DNA of 64,000 nucleotides from Haloarcula limicola (GTDB lineage: Archaea > Halobacteriota > Halobacteria > Halobacteriales > Haloarculaceae), in assembly GCF_010119205.1 (NCBI RefSeq), contig NZ_WRXM01000003.1:124001-188000 (forward strand), written 5' to 3'. The notes beneath the pieces were generated by a model. The model was not told the origin of the DNA. It made no database searches and worked only from the letters and a program-made list of their open reading frames with translations. A program made the translations under genes and the position numbers. This document shows positions 57,989-64,000 of the stretch, piece by piece; position 1 is the first letter of the stretch, and each line of letters begins with the position of its first letter.

Positions 57989-59071
57989 CTACTGGAAGAC
58001 CTTCTCCCGATAGGTCGTCAGCGCGTCGCCCGCTCTGCGCAGCAGGACTTTCGGGTGCGGGTTCTTTCGAACCGTCTGGAAGATTCCGGCCAGCCCGCGG
58101 GGGGCGAAGATGACGATGACGATGTAGACGATCCCGAGGTAGATCTCCCAGTTCCCGATGGCCGAGAGCGAGTCCTCGAGGAACACGACGAGGAACGCGC
58201 CGGCTATCGGACCCCAGAGCGTGCCCATGCCGCCCAGCAGCGTCATCACTATCAGTTCCCCACTGGTCGTCCAGTGGAGCATCGACGTGGTGGCGGTGCT
58301 GTTGAACGGCACCCAGAGCCCGCCCGCCAGTCCGGCCATCGCGCCGCTGATAGTGAACGCGACGATCTTGTACCGGTCGACGTTGTAGCCGATGAACGCG
58401 ACGCGGTCCTCGTTCTCGCGGATGGCCTGCAGCACCCGACCGAACGGCGAGTTCGCGAGCCGGGTCACGACTGCCAGCATCCCCGCGAGTATGGCGAGCG
58501 AGAGGTAGTAGTACGACATCAGGGAACCGGTGTCCATCCCGAACAGCGTGAGCGACGTGATGCCGACCAGCCCGTTGTCGCCGTTCGTCACCGCCTCGAC
58601 GCCGAGCAGCATCGCGGGGATGTCGTTGAACGCGATCGTGTAGAACAGTTGGGCGAACGCCAGCGTGAGCATGGCGAAGTAGATACCGCGCGCGGAGACG
58701 CTCAACCAGCCGATGATCGCCGCGACGACGGCGCCGACGACGATGGCCGCCGGCAGGACGAGCAACGCGCTGGCCGTCACGTTCTGTATCAGTAACGCGG
58801 CCGCGTAGCCGCCGGCGCCGAACATGGCGGCGTGGCCGAAGGAGAGTAGGCCGGCGTAGCCGAAGACGAAGTCCAGGCTGAGCGCGAACAGCGCGAAGAT
58901 GAACATGTGGGTCACGAGGTCCATCCAGAACGGATGGACCACCTGTGCGACCGGTGCGAACAGCACCGCGACGACGCCGGCACCGAACAGACCGAGGCGA
59001 ACTCGGCCGCTGAGGACGTCCGTCTGCGCGTGCGCGGAGAAGCGACGGCCGACGAGGTCTCTCACGCCCAT
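57989..59071 (-). CDS. livM: Branched-chain-type ABC transporter permease LivM
   Basis: 360 residues with 9-10 membrane helices. Family blocks are SLDFVFGYAGLLSFGHAAMF, GAGGYAAALLIQNV, REDEDRVAFIGYNV-like sequence (VLQAIRENEDRVAFIGYNVD) and the EAA-like GLAGGLWVPFNSTATTSM. It pairs with LivH to form the channel of a Liv-type importer. Liv-family systems transport amino acids and also aromatic acids and other carboxylates. It lies one base after livH. The C-terminus extends about 30 residues beyond the last helix. Confidence 0.93.
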   Translation of the reverse strand: MGVRDLVGRRFSAHAQTDVLSGRVRLGLFGAGVVAVLFAPVAQVVHPFWMDLVTHMFIFALFALSLDFVFGYAGLLSFGHAAMFGAGGYAAALLIQNVTASALLVLPAAIVVGAVVAAIIGWLSVSARGIYFAMLTLAFAQLFYTIAFNDIPAMLLGVEAVTNGDNGLVGITSLTLFGMDTGSLMSYYYLSLAILAGMLAVVTRLANSPFGRVLQAIRENEDRVAFIGYNVDRYKIVAFTISGAMAGLAGGLWVPFNSTATTSMLHWTTSGELIVMTLLGGMGTLWGPIAGAFLVVFLEDSLSAIGNWEIYLGIVYIVIVIFAPRGLAGIFQTVRKNPHPKVLLRRAGDALTTYREKVFQ

Positions 59072-59072
59072 C

Positions 59073-59945
59073 TCACGTCGCCTCCGGGTTGCCGAACAGT
59101 CCGGCCGGTTTCACGAGCAGGACGGCCGCCATCAGCAGATACAGGAGCGCGTCGGTGAACTGCGGCGCGAACATCGGTCCGAACGCGTTGAGCATTCCGA
59201 CGATGAACGCGCCCACGACGGCACCGCGATAGCTCCCGAGCCCACCGATGACGACGATGGCGAACGCCTGGATGATGACGCTCGCGGCCATCCCCGGGTC
59301 GACCGCTCTCGCCGTCCCCAGGAGGACGCCGGCCAGTCCGGCGAGCACCGCGCCGAGGACGAAGACGGCGGTGAAGACGCGATTGACGTCCGTCCCGAGC
59401 GCGTCCACCATCTCCGAGTCGTGCGCGCTCGCCCGCATGACGATGCCGAAGTCGCTCTGGCGAATCGCCAGCCACAGCGCCGCCGTGACCGCGATACTCA
59501 CGCCGAGCACGAACAGGCGGAACAGGGGATACGAGAACAGCACCAGGTCGACGGACCCGTCGAGGACCGCCGGCGTCGAGATGTTCTGTACCTGCCCGCC
59601 CCATATCTCCGTGACTAGTCCGTGGAGCATGATGGCGAACCCGAACGTCAAGAGGATGTGATAGAGCGGATTCCTGCCGTACAGCGGCCGTATCGAGAAG
59701 TACTCGATGAGGCCGCCGAGGAGACCGACCAGTAGCGGCGCGACCAGGAGCGCGGCCCACCAGTTTCCGGTCACCCCGACGACTGCGAGACCGAAGTACG
59801 CGCCGAGCATGTACAGCGACCCGTGAGCGAAGTTGATGACGTCCATCATGCCGAATATCAGCGTCAGGCCCACGGTGACGAGCACGAGGGTCATCCCCAT
59901 CTCGAATCCGAGCAGCGCGGTCTTCGCGATTCCCTCGAACACCAT
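59073..59945 (-). CDS. livH: Branched-chain-type ABC transporter permease LivH
   Basis: 290 residues with about 8 helices. GLTLIFGMMDVINFAHGSLY is the classic LivH N-terminal block. RASAHDSEMVDALGTDVNRV and VIGGLGSYRGAVVGAFIVGM are the cytoplasmic coupling and C-terminal blocks. It forms the channel with LivM. It starts one base before the substrate-binding protein's stop, so binding protein, LivH and LivM are one transcript, while the ATPases are on the divergent transcript. Confidence 0.94.
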   Translation of the reverse strand: MVFEGIAKTALLGFEMGMTLVLVTVGLTLIFGMMDVINFAHGSLYMLGAYFGLAVVGVTGNWWAALLVAPLLVGLLGGLIEYFSIRPLYGRNPLYHILLTFGFAIMLHGLVTEIWGGQVQNISTPAVLDGSVDLVLFSYPLFRLFVLGVSIAVTAALWLAIRQSDFGIVMRASAHDSEMVDALGTDVNRVFTAVFVLGAVLAGLAGVLLGTARAVDPGMAASVIIQAFAIVVIGGLGSYRGAVVGAFIVGMLNAFGPMFAPQFTDALLYLLMAAVLLVKPAGLFGNPEAT

Positions 59946-59946
59946 C

Positions 59947-61179
59947 TTACAGACTGCACCCCCAAGTCGGCCCTTCGACCTTCGACAGCGTCTCGACCAC
60001 TTCGTTCCGGACGCCCTCGTTCGCTTCGACGACCTGACGGATATCCATATCCATGATCGGGTCGTGCGTCGAGGACCTGAACTTGAAGTAGCCGCGCGGG
60101 CTGTCCAGTTCCTTCCCGGAGAGGCTATCGACCATGGTGTCGGCGTCGGTACCGCCGGCCTCCTTGACCGCCATCTCGGCCGCGAGCCCCGAGTCGTACC
60201 CCTGACAGGCGTACACGTTCGGCGTCGCGTCGAACTGTCCCGAGTACGCGTCGACGAACTCCTGGTTCCGGTCGGACTGCTTCGTCGGGGTGTAGTGGAG
60301 CAGCGAATACATGCCGAGCGCCGCCTTCCCCTGTGCCTGTAGCGTGTCGGCCGAGAGGAGGAACCCGCTCCCGGTCTGTGTCATCGTCTCGTTGAGGCCG
60401 AAGGAACTGAACTGCTTGATGTAGTTCACGGCGTCGCTTCCGGCGAAAAAGGAGAACACGGCGTCCGCGCCGCTGTTCTCTATCTCCTGGAGGAACGACG
60501 AGTAATCGGACGTTCCGAGCGGAGCGCCGATCTCGCTGACCACGGTCCCGCCGATGCTTTCGAATTCCTCCCGGAAGAGGTTCTTCGACTGCTGTCCGAA
60601 GGTGTAGTTCGCGTACGAGAGGACGACGTTGTCCGAGACGTTGTTCTTGACGAAGGAAGCCAGCGGCGCGCTCGTCTGCCACGTGTTGAACGAGGTGCGG
60701 AAGTGATACTTCGTGCAGTTGTCCTGTACGAGTTTGTAGTTGCCCGCGTTGGCGTTCAGCCAGATGGCGCTCCCGGTGCCGGCTATCTCGGGTTTCATCG
60801 CTCCGGCGACGGCGCTCGAGACCGGACCGACGATGAAGTCGACGTTCTCGGACTGGAGGAACTCCTGTGTGATGGACGCGCCCGTCGACGGGTCCGCGCC
60901 GGTGTCCTGTCGGACGTATTCGACGGTCCGCCCGTCGATCTCGCCGTCCAACTGCTGGTCGAGGCGGAGCTTCACGCCGTTGACGATACTCTCTCCGAGG
61001 AACGAGTACGTCCCGGAGAACGGGAGGACGAATCCGAGCTTGACCGAGTCCGAACCACCCCCGCCGCCCCCCATACAACCGGCTACCGATGCGCCCGCGA
61101 GAGCGCCGGTTCCGGTGAGAAATTTGCGACGACTGTACCCCTCGCTACGCGTCTCATGAGGCATGCTCTCCGATGGCAT
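59947..61179 (-). CDS. Liv-type ABC transporter substrate-binding lipoprotein
   Basis: 410 residues from ATG 61179, about 28 nt after the GAATATATG TATA box; an ATG at 61164 is possible. A Tat signal (GYSRRKFLTGTGALAG) and lipobox (ASVAGCMGGG) precede a Gly-rich linker, so it is anchored outside the cell membrane. The type-I periplasmic binding fold (Peripla_BP_6) shows VKLGFVLPFSGTYSFLGESI, ENVDFIVGPVSSAVAGAM and ADAVFSFFAGSDAVNYIKQF. It captures the substrate for LivHMGF. Ligand specificity is not readable; neighbouring genes suggest an aromatic or cyclic carboxylate. Confidence 0.93.
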   Translation of the reverse strand: MPSESMPHETRSEGYSRRKFLTGTGALAGASVAGCMGGGGGGSDSVKLGFVLPFSGTYSFLGESIVNGVKLRLDQQLDGEIDGRTVEYVRQDTGADPSTGASITQEFLQSENVDFIVGPVSSAVAGAMKPEIAGTGSAIWLNANAGNYKLVQDNCTKYHFRTSFNTWQTSAPLASFVKNNVSDNVVLSYANYTFGQQSKNLFREEFESIGGTVVSEIGAPLGTSDYSSFLQEIENSGADAVFSFFAGSDAVNYIKQFSSFGLNETMTQTGSGFLLSADTLQAQGKAALGMYSLLHYTPTKQSDRNQEFVDAYSGQFDATPNVYACQGYDSGLAAEMAVKEAGGTDADTMVDSLSGKELDSPRGYFKFRSSTHDPIMDMDIRQVVEANEGVRNEVVETLSKVEGPTWGCSL

Positions 61180-61202
61180 ACTGTGTCGAACGCATACTGC
61201 AT

Positions 61203-61276
61203 GAATATATGTTACGGTTACGTCAAGCATCGCGTTAGCCGATCTGCTGTGCCTATAGGAGGGATAGATTTTTATA
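61203..61276. promoter_or_regulatory. Divergent promoters of the Liv importer
   Basis: GAATATATG (61203-61211) serves the minus-strand binding-protein operon (start 61179). TTTTTATA (61269-61276) serves livG on the plus strand (start 61299). Both spacings fit leaderless transcripts, so one control region drives both halves of the transporter. Confidence 0.55.
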
Positions 61277-61298
61277 GGCGTAAGGGTCTGTAGTTGGT

Positions 61299-62057
61299 AT
61301 GGCAACGCCTCTCTTGGCGTTGGACAGCGTTTCGAAAAAGTTCGGAGAGATCCAAGCTGTCGACGGGGTCACACTCGATATCCGCGAGGACGAGGTGACC
61401 GCCGTCATCGGCCCCAACGGGGCCGGGAAAACGACGCTGTTCAATCTGATCACCGGCCGATACGGGCTGACAGACGGACACATCGAACTGCGCGGGGAGC
61501 GGATCGACGGGCTCGAACCCCAACAGATAGTCCGACAGGGGCTCGCGCGCTCGTTCCAGATCACGAACTTCTTCCCCGACCTGACCGCGCTCGAAAACGT
61601 GCGGTTGGCGTCGCAGGCACAGCGAACCGGGCTGACGCCGGGAGCGTTACTGCGCCACCACAACGACGACCCGGAACCGCGCGACGCGGCGAGGGAGGTG
61701 CTGAAGCGTCTCGATCTCCTCGACATCGCGCGAGAGCCGGCCAGTTCGCTGGCGCACGGACAGCAGCGCCACCTGGAAATCGGCATCGCGCTCGCCTGTG
61801 ACCCCGACGTCCTCGTCATGGACGAACCGACGGCCGGGATGAGCCCGGACGAGACCGTCGAGACGCGAGAGCTCGTCGAATCCCTCGCCGAGGACATCAC
61901 CATCGTCATCGTCGAACACGACATGGACGTCGTGATGCGCGTCGCCGACCGCCTCGCCGTGATGGAGAACGGGTCGCTGCTCACGGCCGGGCCTCCGGAG
62001 ACGGTCCGGGAGGACGAACGCGTCCAGCAGGCGTATCTCGGGGGTGAGACGGCGTGA
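61299..62057 (+). CDS. livG: Liv-type ABC transporter ATP-binding protein LivG
   Basis: 252 residues. Walker A is GPNGAGKTTLFNL, the Q-loop region is FQITNFFPDLTALENVRLAS, the signature is SSLAHGQQRHLEIGIAL (LAHGQQ in place of LSGGQQ, common in LivG), and Walker B is DVLVMDEPTAGMSPDET with the switch His in IVIVEHDMDVVM. It energises the LivHM channel. Its stop overlaps the livF GTG start. It is divergent from the binding-protein/permease operon. Confidence 0.95.
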   Translation: MATPLLALDSVSKKFGEIQAVDGVTLDIREDEVTAVIGPNGAGKTTLFNLITGRYGLTDGHIELRGERIDGLEPQQIVRQGLARSFQITNFFPDLTALENVRLASQAQRTGLTPGALLRHHNDDPEPRDAAREVLKRLDLLDIAREPASSLAHGQQRHLEIGIALACDPDVLVMDEPTAGMSPDETVETRELVESLAEDITIVIVEHDMDVVMRVADRLAVMENGSLLTAGPPETVREDERVQQAYLGGETA

Positions 62058-62782
62058 CGGTGCTCGAAGTGGACGGTGTGAACACCTACTACGGGCCGAG
62101 TCACGTGCTCCACGACGTTTCCCTGGACGTCGACGAGGGGGAGATCGTCGCCCTCATCGGGCGAAACGGGGCCGGCAAGACCACGACCCTCCGGTCGATA
62201 ATGGGCGTCACGCCGCCCAAGGAGGGGACGGTCCGCCTCCACGGGGACGACCTACAGAATCTCAAGCCCAATCAGATTCGACGGCGAGGGATCTCTTGGA
62301 CGCCCGAAGATCGTCGCGTCTTCCCCGATCTGACCGTCGCCGAGAACCTTCAGATTGCGAACCGAGTCAAGGCTGACGGCGACGGATCGAACCGGGGAAC
62401 GACGTTCACTATCGAAGACGTGTACGACAGCTTCGCTCGCCTCGACGAGCGCCGAGGCCAGCGAGCGGGAACGATGAGCGGCGGCGAACAGCAGATGTTG
62501 GCGATCGCGCGCTCCCTCGTCGGCCCCCCGGTCGAAGTGCTGGCGCTCGACGAACCGTCGGAGGGGCTCGCACCGCAGATCGTCGACGACGTGCGCGGCA
62601 TGATAGAGCAGTTGAACGAGCGCGGCATGACGATCCTCCTCGTCGAACAGAACGCGCACCTGGCCCTGGAGTTGGCGGATCGAGCGTACGTGCTGGAGAC
62701 GGGCCACATCGAACTGACGGCACCCGCCGACGAGCTGTTGGACGATCAGGACGTGCTCGAAACGTATCTCGGAGTCCGATGA
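62054..62782 (+). CDS. livF: Liv-type ABC transporter ATP-binding protein LivF
   Basis: 242 residues, start GTG 62054 inside a GTGA overlap with livG. Walker A is GRNGAGKTTTLRSI, the signature is GTMSGGEQQMLAIARSL, Walker B is VEVLALDEPSEGLAPQIVDD and the switch His position is LLVEQNAHLALE. It pairs with LivG on the permeases. Its stop overlaps the start of the downstream crotonase-like gene, linking transport and catabolism in one transcript. Confidence 0.95.
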   Translation: MTVLEVDGVNTYYGPSHVLHDVSLDVDEGEIVALIGRNGAGKTTTLRSIMGVTPPKEGTVRLHGDDLQNLKPNQIRRRGISWTPEDRRVFPDLTVAENLQIANRVKADGDGSNRGTTFTIEDVYDSFARLDERRGQRAGTMSGGEQQMLAIARSLVGPPVEVLALDEPSEGLAPQIVDDVRGMIEQLNERGMTILLVEQNAHLALELADRAYVLETGHIELTAPADELLDDQDVLETYLGVR

Positions 62783-63603
62783 ACATGAGTCTGACCGACG
62801 GAGAAACTCGACGATACCACGACACTGTTCGAGCGGACGTAGATACCGACACGGGCGTCGCGTGGCTGGTCATGGAGGCCGACGAGAACGACGTGAACGC
62901 GTTCACCGCGACGAGCGTGGACGCGCTCACCGAGGCGGTGACCGATCTTCGAGAGGACGTGGAGTGCCTCGTCCTCTACGGGGAGCGCGATTTCTCCGTC
63001 GGTGCCGACCTGATCGACGTACAGGATACGCCCCAGGAACTCCGCCCGCCGAAGATAGACAACACCGCGGCGGCTTCGAACCGGTTCATCCAGACGCTCC
63101 GGTCGCTCGACGCGCCGGTCGTCGCCGCGGTCGTGGGGACCGCCGCCGGCGGCGGCCTCGGGTTCGCGCTGGCCTGTGACATGATCGCCATGCAGGAGTC
63201 GGCGACCCTAGACACGGCGTACGCGCGCATCGGCCTGACGCCCGACAACGCCACGCCGTTCTTCCTCACGCGCGCCGTCGGGCCGTATCAGGCGCGTGAC
63301 CTCCTCTTCGACCCGCGGCCGATATCCGCCGCCGAAGCCAAGAACCTCGGCATCACCGACCGAATCGTCGGCGGGTCGAACGCGGAGTTCCGCGACGAGG
63401 TGTCCGAACTGGCGAGTCGGCTCGCGATGGGCCCGACGGACGTCTACGGAAAAATCAAGACGCTGGTCGATAGCTCGTTCCACTCGCGACTCGACGAGCA
63501 TCTCGAACTGGAGCGGGACATGATAAGGGACGCGAGCGAGTCCGATACGTTCGACGAGGGACTGAAAGCGTTCGCCGAGAAGCGCGATCCGGACTGGGAG
63601 TGA
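62779..63603 (+). CDS. Crotonase-family protein (isomerase-like) coupled to livF
   Basis: 274 residues from ATG 62779; ATG 62785 is also possible. Oxyanion-loop region: DFSVGADLIDVQ. At the hydratase Glu positions it has AGGGLGFALACDM (Gly) and AYARIGLTPDNATPFFLTR (Ala), but the Asp of TPDNAT matches the catalytic Asp of PaaG-type isomerases. It is therefore more likely an isomerase or unusual crotonase than a hydratase. Translational coupling to livF suggests that it acts early on the imported compound, or on a close derivative. Confidence 0.85.
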   Translation: MNMSLTDGETRRYHDTVRADVDTDTGVAWLVMEADENDVNAFTATSVDALTEAVTDLREDVECLVLYGERDFSVGADLIDVQDTPQELRPPKIDNTAAASNRFIQTLRSLDAPVVAAVVGTAAGGGLGFALACDMIAMQESATLDTAYARIGLTPDNATPFFLTRAVGPYQARDLLFDPRPISAAEAKNLGITDRIVGGSNAEFRDEVSELASRLAMGPTDVYGKIKTLVDSSFHSRLDEHLELERDMIRDASESDTFDEGLKAFAEKRDPDWE

Positions 63604-63731
63604 CGACTTCGGAGGCCATCAGGTCGCTCGCCAGCGAGTAACTCTCTGAAGCTCTGACGGACCTCGACGCCACAGGACGATGCGGATATGATGGGGTTCA
63701 CTGGGGTTCGTGAAATCATATTTAGATAATA

Positions 63732-63739
63732 TTTTTAAG
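63732..63739 (+). promoter_or_regulatory. TATA box of the last gene
   Basis: TTTTTAAG centred about 28 nt upstream of ATG 63764. It supports that start over the in-frame ATG at 63743. Confidence 0.5.
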
Positions 63740-63763
63740 CCCATGTTACGGACCCACAGAGGC

Positions 63764-64000
63764 ATGTCGGACGACAGCAGTCCCGGCGACGAGCGGTTCG
63801 TGCACAGCCGTCGCAACTATCTGCAGGGTCTCCTCGGGGGGAGCGCAGCGATGGCCGGTCTGACCGGCAGCGGTTCGGCGGCCGTCGACGCCGACGCGGG
63901 CGACGTCAGCGAAGTGACGGTGACCGCGACGGAGGGGACGAATATCGCGGCCACGATCTCGCCCGACGCCGAGACGATCGTCGTCGATCACGCGGGGGTC
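63764..64000 (+). CDS. Tat-exported protein, TolB/amidohydrolase-like N-terminus (partial)
   Basis: The frame is open from ATG 63764 to the window edge (79 codons). HSRRNYLQGLLGGSAAMAGL is a twin-arginine signal without a lipobox Cys. The mature start, VTVTATEGTNIAATISPDAE followed by TIVVDH, resembles the first blade of WD40-like (PD40/TolB) propellers found at the start of large haloarchaeal amidohydrolases. With only about 40 mature residues the family call is tentative. Confidence 0.6.
   Translation, partial: MSDDSSPGDERFVHSRRNYLQGLLGGSAAMAGLTGSGSAAVDADAGDVSEVTVTATEGTNIAATISPDAETIVVDHAGV

Noticed and set aside
1-64000. CRISPR arrays, tRNA or rRNA genes, intact insertion sequences
   Set aside because: No regularly spaced direct repeats, no cloverleaf with TTCGA-type T-loop in proper context, and no transposase-like protein were found by reading both strands.

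Overview
The window looks like chromosome of a halophilic archaeon (class Halobacteria). Proteins are strongly acidic, coding DNA is GC-rich with G/C-biased third positions, and gaps are AT-rich. There is an archaeal TFB, a Bat/HTH-10 regulator, Tat-lipobox secreted proteins and many T/A-rich TATA boxes 26-33 nt upstream of start codons, the spacing expected for leaderless haloarchaeal mRNAs. I cannot name the genus. No rRNA, tRNA, CRISPR array or intact insertion sequence was seen.

Left part (1-34.2 kb), a mosaic accessory region: a GH88/105 hydrolase cut by the window edge; a secreted subtilase; an SDR-like oxidoreductase; a PAS-GAF histidine kinase; an MFS carrier; a winged-helix/membrane pair and a TFB; a Tat lipoprotein of probable metal-binding type convergent with a C2H2-TM/polytopic membrane operon; a ClC channel; a TetR-MATE operon with a divergent second TetR; a MaoC protein; a large Bat-like sensor regulator; a rubrerythrin-like zinc ribbon coupled to glutamate dehydrogenase; an HxlR-DoxX-VOC block; a TRIC/YadS channel; and a four-gene formate dehydrogenase-like operon (NuoF-like, NuoG-like, catalytic subunit, DUF1641). 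Several broken genes lie here: a histidine-kinase tail, an SMC-related protein tail, and an SDR with its middle deleted.

Right part (34.4-63.6 kb), a dense catabolic island for CoA-activated aromatic or related acids. It holds the ring-1,2-epoxidase genes paaA-paaD-paaB-paaC with the PaaD zinc ribbon as a separate gene, a plant-type [2Fe-2S] ferredoxin, two Glu-containing enoyl-CoA hydratases, two PaaG-like crotonases, a 3-hydroxyacyl-CoA dehydrogenase, an SCPx-type thiolase with a thiolase-fold/DUF35 partner, an aldehyde dehydrogenase, an acyl-CoA dehydrogenase, a double-hotdog thioesterase and a PaaY-like protein. Upstream steps could be supplied by a benzoate-CoA-ligase-like enzyme, a glutaconate-type CoA-transferase and a complete Liv-type ABC importer. 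A pair of translationally coupled UbiD-family genes, one lacking the catalytic EGPxGD motif, follows a small unknown protein and an amidohydrolase/metallo-hydrolase pair, suggesting a decarboxylation branch.

Proposed logic (inference): import by Liv, activation by ligase or CoA-transferase, optional UbiD/amidohydrolase decarboxylation, PaaABC epoxidation, PaaG-like isomerisation, ring opening and aldehyde oxidation by the ALDH, then beta-oxidation by crotonase, dehydrogenase and thiolase. A full-length PaaE reductase and a PaaK-type ligase are not present. The window ends inside a Tat-exported protein.
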